From contig WRPH01000022.1 in NCBI GenBank assembly GCA_009773375.1, forward strand, positions 1 through 61,155: DNA of 61,155 nt, read 5' to 3'. Made by a program: the position numbers and the translations under genes. How positions within the stretch are numbered: the first letter of the stretch is position 1; every line of letters begins with the position of its first letter. Below, piece by piece: positions 38,163-46,814 of this stretch. Under the pieces are notes generated by a model that saw nothing but the letters and a program-made list of their open reading frames with translations, was not told where the DNA came from and did no database searches. The DNA is from Paracoccaceae bacterium (GTDB taxonomy: Bacteria > Pseudomonadota > Alphaproteobacteria > Rhodobacterales > Rhodobacteraceae).

Positions 38163-38698
38163 ATGTTAACCGGCTTGTTGCACCGGAAAGCGCCGGCTGG
38201 TCGTCCGACGCGCGCAGAGACGGGCGGCATCTGCCATTAGCGGAAGGGCACCCTGCGTCACCGTAGCCGCATGATCGGTTCGGGTGGCGGTGCGAAAACC
38301 AGTATCGCCACTGCGGACTACGCGCTGCTTCGCTTTTGCCGACGGGGCGGTGCTATCGCCGGCGGCTGCAGGGCCGGGATGCAGGCTGATTTCCATATTT
38401 TCTCATAATATCAGATGCTTGCGTGCGTGCCTGTGCATTAGTACAGCTAATGCAAAGCCCGGCAAAATTCTCGTTTGCATCAAACGGCCGCAATACAGGA
38501 TATCAGGGCAGCAAGGCAGGCAAGCGCCCGCCCTGGCCCCAGCGTGCAGCAAAATCTGCTGTGCGATCCTATCGGAGAATGTGCGGACGCACGCTTCCAA
38601 TCATCAGATCGCCGGTCATGCGGCGGACGGCGCCCAAAGCGCCTTCCGCGGTCATGCGCGCACGGTGACGGCCAACTCAAATCAACCCGGAGGACTGA
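38163..38698 (+). promoter_or_regulatory. Gene-free region upstream of the betaine-type ABC operon
   Basis: This 536-bp gap has no gene I can support; a 76-codon frame on the minus strand (38166-38396) lacks an SD and recognisable content. The main signal is a perfect 8-bp inverted repeat, TGCATTAG and CTAATGCA (38434-38454), a candidate operator. A good SD, CGGAGGA (38688-38694), belongs to the next gene. Confidence 0.5.
38434..38454. promoter_or_regulatory. Perfect dyad, candidate operator of the ABC operon
   Basis: TGCATTAG (38434-38441), a 5-nt centre and CTAATGCA (38447-38454) form a 21-bp perfect dyad about 245 bp upstream of the binding-protein start. This shape suits a dimeric TetR/GntR/LacI-type regulator; none is encoded next to it. 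Confidence 0.5.
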
Positions 38699-39550
38699 AT
38701 GAACCCCATCATCAAAACACTCGGCGCAAGCGTCATCGCGGCGGCTTTGGCCGTGCCTGCCTTTGCGCAGGATATGACCATCACCATCGGCACCATGTCC
38801 TGGGAAGATCTGACGCCGATCACCGGGATTACCAAGACGGTGCTCGAAGCCAAGGGATTTACCGTTGAGGTCGAAGAATTCTCGGAATGGGGCATCGCCT
38901 TTGCGGCGCTGACCAAGGGCGACATCGACATCATGGCGTCGCAGACCGACTATGTGGCACATGACTACTGGACCAAGAACATGGACAAGCTGGAGAAGAT
39001 TTCTCCGGTGTCGCACGGCCTCTTTCAGGCGATTGCCGTGCCGTCTTATGTCAGCATCAACAGCATGGACGAGTTGGCCGCCAATGCCGACAAGTTCGGC
39101 GGCAAGATCATCGGGATCGAGCCGGGTTCGGGCCTGATGCGCGATGCGGCGACCGCCGTCGAAGCATACGGCATGGGCATGGAGCTGGTCGAAGGTTCGA
39201 CCGCAGGCATGACCGCCGCACTGGACGCCGCGATGTCGCGCAACGAATGGATCGCTGTGACGGTGTGGGAGCCGTCGTGGATGATGCAGAAGTATGACGT
39301 GAAATTCCTGAAAGACCCCAAGGCAGTCTTCCCCGGACCGCAGTCTTACTACTGGATCGGCACGGCTGGCTTTTCGGCTGCCAACCCGGCTGCACGCGAA
39401 GCCATCGCTTCGGTCTATGTGCCGCTGGCCGACATCACCGCGATCAATGGCGCGATGAACGAAGGCAAGACGATGGAAGAAGCTGTCGCGGATTGGACGG
39501 CTGCCCATGCCGACCTGATCAGCCGCTGGACCGCGATCAAGTCGCAGTAA
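38699..39550 (+). CDS. Glycine betaine/proline-type substrate-binding protein
   Basis: This 283-residue periplasmic protein has a signal peptide (MNPIIKTLGASVIAAALAVPAFAQ, cleaved after AFA; quoted partly here as ASVIAAALAVPAFAQ). It belongs to the OpuAC family: TITIGTMSWEDLTPITGITKTVL in parts, DIDIMASQTDYVAHDYW, the aromatic-rich VTVWEPSWMMQKYDVKFL and SYYWIGTAGF. It delivers a quaternary amine or related ligand to the permeases encoded downstream. The ligand cannot be fixed from sequence; Trp/Tyr-rich segments fit betaine-like compounds. Confidence 0.9.
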   Translation: MNPIIKTLGASVIAAALAVPAFAQDMTITIGTMSWEDLTPITGITKTVLEAKGFTVEVEEFSEWGIAFAALTKGDIDIMASQTDYVAHDYWTKNMDKLEKISPVSHGLFQAIAVPSYVSINSMDELAANADKFGGKIIGIEPGSGLMRDAATAVEAYGMGMELVEGSTAGMTAALDAAMSRNEWIAVTVWEPSWMMQKYDVKFLKDPKAVFPGPQSYYWIGTAGFSAANPAAREAIASVYVPLADITAINGAMNEGKTMEEAVADWTAAHADLISRWTAIKSQ

Positions 39551-39617
39551 TCCCGCAACAGGGGCCGGTCCGTATGCGCCCGGCCCCATTCCCTTCCGCA
39601 GCAGGAAAGCTCGCCCA

Positions 39618-40697
39618 ATGACCAGCCCGCAAACGCCCCTGATCGAATGCCGCAATGTCTGGAAAGTGTTCGGAGCCCGCAGCGCCGAGGCCATCGCCGC
39701 GATCCGGCAGAACGGTCTGGGCAAGCGCGAGGTGTTGAACGACTACAACTGCGTTGTCGGCGTCCATGATGCCAGCTTCACGGTCGGCAAGGGCGAGATA
39801 TTTTGCATCATGGGCCTGTCGGGCAGTGGCAAGTCCACGCTGATCCGGCTGTTGAACCGGCTGATTGATCCGTCACTGGGCGAGGTGCTGGTCAAGGGTC
39901 GCGCCATCAACGGTTTGGCCAAGCAAGACCTGCGCGATCTGCGCGCCCATACCATCGGCATGGTGTTTCAGAACGTCGCACTCATTCCCACCCGCACCGT
40001 GCTGGAAAATGCGGCTTTCGGGCTGGAGGTGCAGGGCGTGGCCCCAGCCGAGCGCCGCCGCATCGCGACCGATGCGCTGACCCGCGTCGGTCTGGCCGAT
40101 TGGGTGCAGCGCTATCCGCGCGAATTGTCCGGCGGCATGCAACAGCGCGTCGGTCTGGCGCGCGCCATCGCAGCCGACCCTGAAATCATCCTGATGGATG
40201 AACCCTTCTCTGCGCTGGATCCGTTGATCCGTCGCCAGTTGCAGGATGAATTCCGCCAGTTGACCAAATCCTTGGGCAAGTCGGCGGTCTTCATCACCCA
40301 CGATCTGGACGAGGCCATTCGCATCGGCGACCGCATTGCCATCATGAAGGATGGCGCGATGGTGCAGACCGGCACGGCGGAAGACATCGTGATGAACCCC
40401 GCTGATCAATATGTCGCCGATTTTGTCGCCGGCATCTCGCGCATCCATCTGGTCAAGGCGGCGTCGGTGGTGATGCCGGTGGCGGATTTCCACGCCGCGC
40501 CTGTTGCTGATCTGGCCCGCACCGGGCTTGACGCCGATATCGACGCGTTGATCCATCTGGTTCTGGCCTCGCCGCATCAGGCGGTTGCCGTGGCCGAAGG
40601 CGATACCCTGCGCGGCGTGGTGACAGCACGGACGCTGCTGGAAGGGCTGAAGGGCGATGCAGCGCCTGCCGCGCACGCTGCGGCGAGCGGGGCATAA
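39618..40697 (+). CDS. Glycine betaine/proline-type ABC transporter ATP-binding protein
   Basis: This 359-residue ProV/OpuAA-type ATPase has Walker A (GLSGSGKST), Q-loop (MVFQNVALIP), signature LSGGMQQRVGLARA, Walker B ILMDEPFSALD and the H-loop FITHDLDEA. An N-terminal extension with KVFGARSAEAIAAI precedes the core, as in ProV, and a C-terminal region (about residues 275-345) resembles a single degenerate CBS-type regulatory module. It powers import with the two permeases. Confidence 0.92.
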   Translation: MTSPQTPLIECRNVWKVFGARSAEAIAAIRQNGLGKREVLNDYNCVVGVHDASFTVGKGEIFCIMGLSGSGKSTLIRLLNRLIDPSLGEVLVKGRAINGLAKQDLRDLRAHTIGMVFQNVALIPTRTVLENAAFGLEVQGVAPAERRRIATDALTRVGLADWVQRYPRELSGGMQQRVGLARAIAADPEIILMDEPFSALDPLIRRQLQDEFRQLTKSLGKSAVFITHDLDEAIRIGDRIAIMKDGAMVQTGTAEDIVMNPADQYVADFVAGISRIHLVKAASVVMPVADFHAAPVADLARTGLDADIDALIHLVLASPHQAVAVAEGDTLRGVVTARTLLEGLKGDAAPAAHAAASGA

Positions 40698-40698
40698 G

Positions 40699-41556
40699 AT
40701 GGATCAGAATGTCTGGATCAAGGCTTTTGACACTGCGGTCGATGCCGCGATGGTCTGGCTGACCGACCACGGCGGGGCGGTGTTCGATTTTGCCCGCGCC
40801 GTGCTGGAAGGGGCGTTTGACGGGCTTTTGGCGGGCCTGATGTTTCTGCCGTTCTGGGCGGTGGCCTTGGCTTTGGGCTTGCTGGCGGCGCGCAGTCTTG
40901 GCTGGAAATTCGGGGCTGCCGCAGCTGCGGGCATGGCCTTGTGTCAGGCTATCGGCCTTTGGCCTGAAACCATCGAAACCCTGTGTCTGGTGATCATTTC
41001 GGTGCTTCTGGCGGTGCTGGTCGGCGTGCCGGTGGGGGTGCTTTCTGGCTATAGCCCACGTCTGACCAAGGCGCTCGACCCGGTGCTGGATCTGATCCAG
41101 ACCCTGCCGCCCTATATCTATCTGCTGCCTGCCATCGCTTTTCTGGGCTATGGCCCTGCGACTGCCATCGTTGCGACCTTCATCGTTGCAGCACCGCCAG
41201 TGATCCGCCTTTCGGCGCTTGGCTTTCGGCAGACCCCGGTCGAGTTCATCGAACTGGGCGAGGCGACCGGGGCCAAGCCGTTGGACGCTTTCCTGAAAAT
41301 CCGGGTGCCGTTTGCCCTGCCATCGGTAATGGCGGGTATCAACCAAAGCCTGATGATGGCCTTCGGCATGGTGGTCATCGCTGGCATCGTCGGTTCGGGC
41401 GGCTTGGGGGAAACCATCTACGGTGCCATCCGCAAGCTGGACATTGCGCTGTCGGTCAATGCCGCCATTGCCATCGTCGTGCTGACCATCATCCTTGATC
41501 GCATCAGCCAGTCGATCGGCCCGCAGTCAACCGACCGCACAGGAGACAAACCATGA
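40699..41556 (+). CDS. Glycine betaine/proline-type ABC permease 1
   Basis: This 285-residue permease of the ProW/OpuAB type has about six membrane segments and the EAA loop ELGEATGAKPLDAFLKIRVPFALP (in parts: ELGEATGAKPLDAFLKI). ATG 40699 directly follows the ATPase stop; the frame upstream is out of register with known homologues. Its stop overlaps permease 2 (ATGA). The family often has an N-terminal periplasmic tail, here residues 1-45. Confidence 0.91.
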   Translation: MDQNVWIKAFDTAVDAAMVWLTDHGGAVFDFARAVLEGAFDGLLAGLMFLPFWAVALALGLLAARSLGWKFGAAAAAGMALCQAIGLWPETIETLCLVIISVLLAVLVGVPVGVLSGYSPRLTKALDPVLDLIQTLPPYIYLLPAIAFLGYGPATAIVATFIVAAPPVIRLSALGFRQTPVEFIELGEATGAKPLDAFLKIRVPFALPSVMAGINQSLMMAFGMVVIAGIVGSGGLGETIYGAIRKLDIALSVNAAIAIVVLTIILDRISQSIGPQSTDRTGDKP

Positions 41557-42377
41557 CCGAAAAGGCGCTCTTTTCCCCCGGTGCCGTGGTTGCCCCGGCC
41601 ATCGACTGGCTGAACCGCCATGCCCACGGTGTCTTCAACGCGATCAGCATTGCGGTCGAGGCAAGCCTTGATCTGGTCGAAGCTGTGCTGCTTGTGCTGC
41701 CGGCCCCGGCGATGGCCGCCGCAATCGTGGCGCTGGTGCTGTGGCGGCAGGGCGTGCGGATGGCAATGCTGGCTGCGGGCTGTCTGGCCGTTGCCGGGCT
41801 ATCGGGCCTGTGGGAGGCGACGATGCAGACCGTGGCGCTGGTGACGACCTCGGTGATCATCGCCGTGGCCATCGCCTTTCCGCTGGGGATTCTTGCCGCG
41901 CGCCGCCCAAAGCTGGAAGCCGCCATGCGCCCGGTGCTTGACCTGATGCAGACTGTGCCGCCGTGGGTCTACCTGATCCCCGCCGTGATGATCTTTTCGC
42001 TGGGCAAAGTGCCCGCCATGCTGGCCACCGTGATCTATGGCATCCCGCCCATGCTGCGGATCACCACACTGGCCTTCAGGCAGGTGCCGCGAGAGCTGGT
42101 TGAACTGGGTGCCGCCTCGGGGGCCACACCGTTTCAGACCTTGACCAAGATCGAGATCCCGTCTGCCCGCAAGACGCTGCTGCTTGGTCTGAACCAGTGC
42201 ATCCTGCTGTCGCTTGCCATGGTGGTTCTGGCCGGGCTGGTCGGGGCAGGCGGGCTTGGGGCCGAGGTGACGCGCGGTCTGACCCGCATGGAGATGGGGC
42301 TTGGCCTACGCTCTGGGCTTGCGATTGTCGCCGTCGCCATCTTCCTGGACCGCATTTCCCGCCGCGCGCTGGAGTAG
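41553..42377 (+). CDS. Glycine betaine/proline-type ABC permease 2
   Basis: This 274-residue permease is homologous to permease 1, with EAA loop ELGAASGATPFQTLTKIEIP and PWVYLIPAVMIFSLGKVPAM before it. Two distinct permease genes suggest a heterodimeric channel rather than the single ProW homodimer of E. coli. Its stop is at 42375-42377, and a 182-bp gap separates it from the convergent mazG. Confidence 0.9.
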   Translation: MTEKALFSPGAVVAPAIDWLNRHAHGVFNAISIAVEASLDLVEAVLLVLPAPAMAAAIVALVLWRQGVRMAMLAAGCLAVAGLSGLWEATMQTVALVTTSVIIAVAIAFPLGILAARRPKLEAAMRPVLDLMQTVPPWVYLIPAVMIFSLGKVPAMLATVIYGIPPMLRITTLAFRQVPRELVELGAASGATPFQTLTKIEIPSARKTLLLGLNQCILLSLAMVVLAGLVGAGGLGAEVTRGLTRMEMGLGLRSGLAIVAVAIFLDRISRRALE

Positions 42378-42559
42378 CATGGCAATTCGGCAACCCGGCG
42401 CCTGATGTCGCTGCAAAACGACCGGCAAGCGCCAATGCGGTGCTCGCGAAAACGCTGCCGGTCTTGCAGATTTCCAGAACGGAATCCGCTGGAGCGTCCG
42501 GGTAACAGCGGGCCGCACACCGGCTTGCGCCCGCCCGTAACAGCTGCCGCGCGATCGGG

Positions 42560-43399
42560 TCAGCCGGCTTTCGTCGCCTTCTCTTCTGCCTTTGCCCGAT
42601 TCCACAGCGCGTCCATCTCGGCCAGATCGCTGTCGGACGGGGATTTGCCAGCTTCGGCCAGCCAATCCTCGATCCGGCCAAAGCGGCGGCTGAATTTGGC
42701 GTTGGCCGCGCGCAAGGCCGCTTCCGGATCGAAATTCAGATGACGCGCCAGATTGGCCATGACAAACAGTAAATCGCCAAACTCCTCAACCACTTCTGCC
42801 TCGGTCAGCGTGTCACGCGCTTCGACCAGTTCGGCGGCTTCTTCGGCGATTTTCGCCACCACCTCATCGGTTGACGGCCAGTCAAACCCCACCCGCGCCG
42901 CGCGCTTTTGCAGCTTTACCGCGCGGGTCAACGCAGGCAGGCCCAGCGCCACGCCATCCAGCACGCGCGCAGGTCCGCGCTCGGTCGCCTTGATCTTCTC
43001 CCAATCCAGTGTCTGTTGTGCGGCGGACTTGTCACGCGACTCGGTGCCAAACACATGCGGATGCCGCGCGATCATCTTGTCGGAAATCGCCGTCACCACA
43101 TCCTGAAAGCCGAATATCCCGGCATCCGTCGCCATCTGGGCATGAAACACCACCTGCAACAGCAGATCGCCCAGCTCGCCCGGCAATTCATCCCAGGCCT
43201 GCCGTTCAATCGCGTCGGCCACCTCATGCGCCTCTTCAATCGTGTAGGGCAGGATCGAGGCGAAATCCTGTTCAATATCCCAAGGGCAACCCGTAACCGG
43301 GTCGCGCAGCCGCCGCATGATTTCCAGCAATCTGTCAATGCCACCCGCAGGATCACGCACAAGTTGGTCGGAGCGGTCGTCAGAATGGGGCAGGGGCAT
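42560..43399 (-). CDS. mazG: Nucleoside triphosphate pyrophosphohydrolase MazG
   Basis: This 279-residue MazG hydrolyses NTPs/dNTPs to monophosphates, a house-cleaning activity. It has two MazG domains: the first with LRDPVTGCPWDIEQDFASI, YTIEEAHEVADAIE and ELGDLLLQVVFHAQMA, the second with KIAEEAAELVEA and EEFGDLLFVMANLARHL. The EExxE and EFGDLL metal-binding motifs are visible in both. It is divergent from the M20 amidohydrolase gene with a 57-bp gap. Confidence 0.94.
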   Translation of the reverse strand: MPLPHSDDRSDQLVRDPAGGIDRLLEIMRRLRDPVTGCPWDIEQDFASILPYTIEEAHEVADAIERQAWDELPGELGDLLLQVVFHAQMATDAGIFGFQDVVTAISDKMIARHPHVFGTESRDKSAAQQTLDWEKIKATERGPARVLDGVALGLPALTRAVKLQKRAARVGFDWPSTDEVVAKIAEEAAELVEARDTLTEAEVVEEFGDLLFVMANLARHLNFDPEAALRAANAKFSRRFGRIEDWLAEAGKSPSDSDLAEMDALWNRAKAEEKATKAG

Positions 43400-43456
43400 T
43401 GCCGATCCCTTCCAGATAAGATTTGATCAAAGGCCAAAGCAAATCAGGAGTCCGCA

Positions 43457-44620
43457 ATGCCCGTCCTCAACCGTATCGCCTCTTATGCCGAGGAAATGAA
43501 GGGCTGGCGGCGCCACCTGCACGCGAATCCTGAACTGTCGTTCGATTGTTTCAACACCGCTGCCTATATCGTGGATCGTCTGAAAGAGATCGGCGTCGAT
43601 GAAATTCACCCCGGCATCGCCAAGACCGGCATCGTTGCGATCATCAACGGTCAGGGTGACGGCCCGACCATCGGCTTGCGCGCCGACATGGACGCGCTGC
43701 CGATCCAAGAGATCACCGGGGCCGACTATGCCTCCACGATTCCCGGCAAGATGCACGCCTGCGGCCATGATGGCCATGTGACGATGCTGCTGGGCGCGGC
43801 GAAATATCTGGCCGAAACCCGCCGCTTCAAGGGCCGCGTTGCGCTGCTGTTCCAACCGGCGGAAGAAGACGGTGCGGGCGGCATGGTGATGGTGAACGAA
43901 GGCGTGATGGACCGCTTCAAGGTGGATCAGGTTTACGGCATCCACAACGCGCCGAATGTGCCGTTCGGGCATTTTCTGACCACGCCGGGGGCACTGATGG
44001 CCTCGGTGGATACGGCTTATGTCCATATCACCGGGCGCGGCGGCCATGGGGCCACGCCGCATGAATGCGTCGATCCGATCGTGGCGCTGGTTGGCATGAT
44101 TTCCGCGATCCAGACCATCATTCCGCGCAATATCTATGCGCTGGACGAGGCGGTGCTTTCGGTGACGATGGTGAATTCTGGCACCGCCAGCAACATCATC
44201 CCGGAAGAGGCGATGTTTGCCGCCACCATCCGCTGCTTCAAACCCGAAGTCCGCGCGCTGTTGAAAAAGCGTTTCCATGAAATCGTCGAAGGCCATGCTG
44301 CGGCTTACGGCGTGCAGGCGCGGATTGATTACGACTGGGGCTATCCGGCCACCATCAACCACCCCGATCAAGCGGCTTTCGCCAGCGAAGTTGCCGCCGA
44401 AATCGTCGGCGAAGACGCGGTTGATGGCAATTCGGTGCGCGAAATGGGCTCCGAGGATTTTTCCTACATGCTGGAGGCGCGCAAGGGCGCTTACCTGTTC
44501 ATGGGCACCGGGCCGGGGGCGGGGCTGCATCACGCCGCCTATGATTTCAACGACGAGGCCGCCCCGATTGGCGCATCATTCTTCGCAAGGCTGGTGGAAC
44601 GGGCACAGCCGCTGGGCTAG
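43457..44620 (+). CDS. M20-family amidohydrolase (N-acyl amino acid/hippurate hydrolase type)
   Basis: This 387-residue M20 metallopeptidase-fold hydrolase contains RRHLHANPELSFD, GLRADMDALPIQE (catalytic Asp), MHACGHDGHVTMLLGAA (metal His) and FQPAEEDGAGG (catalytic Glu-Glu), plus the dimerisation domain and MGSEDFSYML near the end. It removes acyl groups from amino acids or similar amides; the exact substrate is unknown. A good SD, GGAGTCCGC, precedes ATG 43457. Three hairpins follow the stop. Confidence 0.92.
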   Translation: MPVLNRIASYAEEMKGWRRHLHANPELSFDCFNTAAYIVDRLKEIGVDEIHPGIAKTGIVAIINGQGDGPTIGLRADMDALPIQEITGADYASTIPGKMHACGHDGHVTMLLGAAKYLAETRRFKGRVALLFQPAEEDGAGGMVMVNEGVMDRFKVDQVYGIHNAPNVPFGHFLTTPGALMASVDTAYVHITGRGGHGATPHECVDPIVALVGMISAIQTIIPRNIYALDEAVLSVTMVNSGTASNIIPEEAMFAATIRCFKPEVRALLKKRFHEIVEGHAAAYGVQARIDYDWGYPATINHPDQAAFASEVAAEIVGEDAVDGNSVREMGSEDFSYMLEARKGAYLFMGTGPGAGLHHAAYDFNDEAAPIGASFFARLVERAQPLG

Positions 44621-44622
44621 GA

Positions 44623-44694
44623 CCAAAATCTTTCAAAAGGATTTTGGCAATTTTCTTTGCAAGAAAATCGGCGCAGCCTGCAAGGGTTGCGCCG
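44623..44694 (+). terminator. Three consecutive hairpins after the M20 gene
   Basis: CCAAAATC/GATTTTGG (44623-44647), ATTTTCTT/AAGAAAAT (about 44649-44668) and GGCGCAGCC/GGTTGCGCC (about 44670-44693) follow one another with hardly any gap. The last ends in GTTTC. They probably form a compound terminator before the small secreted protein gene. Confidence 0.55.
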
Positions 44695-44714
44695 TTTCAT
44701 TCAGGGAACCCATT

Positions 44715-45119
44715 ATGCTCCGTCTTACCCTCACCCTTGGCCTGCTGGCCAGCCCCGCCGTTGCCGGCGATTACATTGCCTTCCATTCGCCCTCGGGCAA
44801 TATCCACTGCGCGATGGCCAGCGGCGATGGCTGGGACAACGTGCGCTGCGACATGTCCGACCTGACGCCGAGCTATCGAAAACAGCCTGCCGATTGCGAA
44901 TTTGACTGGGGCAGCAGCTTTGCCGTCGATCTGACCGGCAAGGGCTATCTCGCCTGCGTGTCCGATGCCGTCGCCGATGAAAACGGCCTCGAACTGGGCT
45001 ACGGCAAGTCGATTTCCTTGGCCGGTTTCACCTGCACGTCCGAGAAATCCGGCATGACCTGCACCAACCCCGGCGGGCATGGTTTTGCGATTGCGAAGGC
45101 CAAGCAGCGGGTGTTTTAG
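44715..45119 (+). CDS. Small secreted DUF6636-like protein
   Basis: This 134-residue protein begins with a signal peptide (MLRLTLTLGLLASPAVAG, cleaved after AVA). The mature part opens with YIAFHSPSGNIHCAM, has six to seven Cys (CAMAS, RCDMS, DCEFDW, LACVSD, FTCTS, MTCTNP), and a conserved-looking GHGFAIAKAKQRV end. The pattern fits a small disulfide-rich periplasmic/secreted family of unknown function (DUF6636-like). It stands alone between two hairpin-rich or unrelated genes. Confidence 0.75.
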   Translation: MLRLTLTLGLLASPAVAGDYIAFHSPSGNIHCAMASGDGWDNVRCDMSDLTPSYRKQPADCEFDWGSSFAVDLTGKGYLACVSDAVADENGLELGYGKSISLAGFTCTSEKSGMTCTNPGGHGFAIAKAKQRVF

Positions 45120-45195
45120 GATTTGATCAAAATTTCTCTGGCAATTTGGACGAGCTTGGGTATCTTGGCCACATCATATTGACTGGAGATTCAAA

Positions 45196-46596
45196 ATGAA
45201 CGCCGCCGCCACAAGCCTGCCCAACACCTCGGCCTTCGAGATGGACCGCGCCCATGTCCTGCACCCTTGGGCAAACTTCGGGCCGTTTGAAAAATCCGGC
45301 TCGCTGGTGATCACGCGCGGGCAGGGGGCAAAGCTGTGGGATGCGCAGGGCCGCGAGTATTTCGATGCGGTCGGCGGCATGTGGTGCACCAACATCGGCC
45401 TTGGCCGGCGCGAAATGGCGGATGCGATTGCTGATCAGGCCGAGCGGCTGGCCTTTGCCAACCACTTCGTCGATATGACCAACGACCCCGCAGCCCATCT
45501 GGCGGCCAAGCTGGCAGAACTCGCGCCGGGCGATCTTACCCGTGTGCATTTCACCACCGGCGGCTCAACGGCGGTGGATACCGCGGTACGGGTGGTCAGC
45601 TATTACCACCATGCCCGCGGCAACCCGGATAAGACCGACATCGTCGCACGCGAGAATTCCTATCACGGCTCGACCTACCTGACCCAATCGGTCGGCAAAC
45701 GGAACGGTGATCGGATCGAGGAATTCCGCTACAAGACCGACGGCATTCACCACCTGTCCTGCCCCAACCCTTACCGCCGCCCGGATTGGCAAAGCGAGGC
45801 GCAGTTCTGCGATGACCTGATCACCGAATTCGAAGCCCTGATCGCCCGCGTCGGCGCCGCCCGCATCGGCGGCTTCATCGCCGAACCGATTCAGGCCTCG
45901 GGCGGCATCATCATCCCGCCACAAGGCTATCTGCGCCGCATGTGGCAGCTATGCCAGCAGCACGACATCCTGTTCATCGCCGATGAAGTCGTCACCGCCT
46001 TCGGTCGCATCGGCCACTGGTTTGCCAGCGAAGACGCATTCGGGGTGCAACCCGACATGATCACCTGCGCCAAGGGCCTGACCTCGGGCTATCTGCCGCT
46101 TGGCGCGCTGATCCTGTCCGACCGGATCTGGGCCGCGATGGCGCAAGGCGGCCACCGCTGGTTCACCAGTGGGCTGACCTATTCCGGCCACCCGGTTTCC
46201 TGCGCGGCGGCACTGAAGAACATCGAAATTCTGGATCGTGAAAGCTTGCTGCAAAACGCCGCAGCGGTCGGCACCTATTTCAACACCCGCCTGAAAGCGC
46301 TGGAATCGCTGCCCTTGGTCGGCGATGTGCGCGGGCAGGGGCTGATGGCATGCGTTGAAAACGTCGCCAACAAGGCCAGCAAAGCCCTGCTGCCGGATGA
46401 GGTGAACGAATCCAAGCGCATCTCGGATGTGGCAGAATCGCTTGGCCTGCTGGTGCGCCCGATCGGCCATCTGAACGTGATGTCGCCGCCCCTGATCATC
46501 ACCGAAGCCGAGGTGGATTTCGTCGTCGAGACGCTGGAAACCGCCATCCGCCGTGTGACCGACGATCTGGTGCGTGAAGGCTATCACTTGGGGTGA
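45196..46596 (+). CDS. Class III PLP-dependent aminotransferase
   Basis: This 466-residue class III (omega) aminotransferase has the family core HFTTGGSTAVDTAVRVV, ARENSYHGSTYLTQS, the PLP Asp in LFIADEVVTAFGRIG and the Schiff-base Lys in TCAKGLTSGYLPLGA. Members often use putrescine, beta-alanine or taurine-like amines with pyruvate. The next gene is an agmatinase-family ureohydrolase, so a putrescine-type amine is an attractive substrate (inference). Confidence 0.9.
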   Translation: MNAAATSLPNTSAFEMDRAHVLHPWANFGPFEKSGSLVITRGQGAKLWDAQGREYFDAVGGMWCTNIGLGRREMADAIADQAERLAFANHFVDMTNDPAAHLAAKLAELAPGDLTRVHFTTGGSTAVDTAVRVVSYYHHARGNPDKTDIVARENSYHGSTYLTQSVGKRNGDRIEEFRYKTDGIHHLSCPNPYRRPDWQSEAQFCDDLITEFEALIARVGAARIGGFIAEPIQASGGIIIPPQGYLRRMWQLCQQHDILFIADEVVTAFGRIGHWFASEDAFGVQPDMITCAKGLTSGYLPLGALILSDRIWAAMAQGGHRWFTSGLTYSGHPVSCAAALKNIEILDRESLLQNAAAVGTYFNTRLKALESLPLVGDVRGQGLMACVENVANKASKALLPDEVNESKRISDVAESLGLLVRPIGHLNVMSPPLIITEAEVDFVVETLETAIRRVTDDLVREGYHLG

Positions 46597-46603
46597 ACCT
46601 GCG

Positions 46604-46814
46604 GCGGGGCAAACCCCGCCCTGCCGACAACGGATCATGCCAACCCCATTCATCTTGGCAAAAATACTCTCCCCGGAGGGTCTGCAATCTCCCCAGATCA
46701 CGTCCGCAGCAGGCTTGACAACCCGTCGTGGCTGCCGTCCTCTGCACCACCCGGATCCGCGCGTCTCCGGCCCCTCGGGGAGAAAGACGCAAGCGCGACA
46801 ATCGCGAGAATACC
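46604..46814 (+). promoter_or_regulatory. Structured region upstream of the agmatinase gene
   Basis: The gap after the aminotransferase holds a GGCGGGG/CCCCGCC hairpin (about 46611-46628), one copy of the CATCTTGGC-type intergenic motif (46649-46674), then two hairpins directly before the start codon: GCGTCT/AGACGC with an inner CCC/GGG stem (46761-46790) and CGCGA/TCGCG (46794-46806). The last lies eight bases upstream of ATG 46815 and could hide the ribosome site. Confidence 0.45.
46649..46674. repeat. Intergenic CATCTTGGC-type motif, copy C
   Basis: TTCATCTTGGCAAAAATACTC shares its first 18 bases with copy B at 27973. It sits between the aminotransferase and agmatinase genes. Confidence 0.55.

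Noticed and set aside
38166..38396. 76-codon minus-strand frame between nrdJ and the ABC operon
   Set aside because: It has no convincing ribosome site and no known motif; treated as intergenic.
46730..46814. Guanidine riboswitch before the ureohydrolase gene
   Set aside because: The two hairpins lack ACGR loops of the guanidine-II class, and the conserved core of the guanidine-I class is not present.
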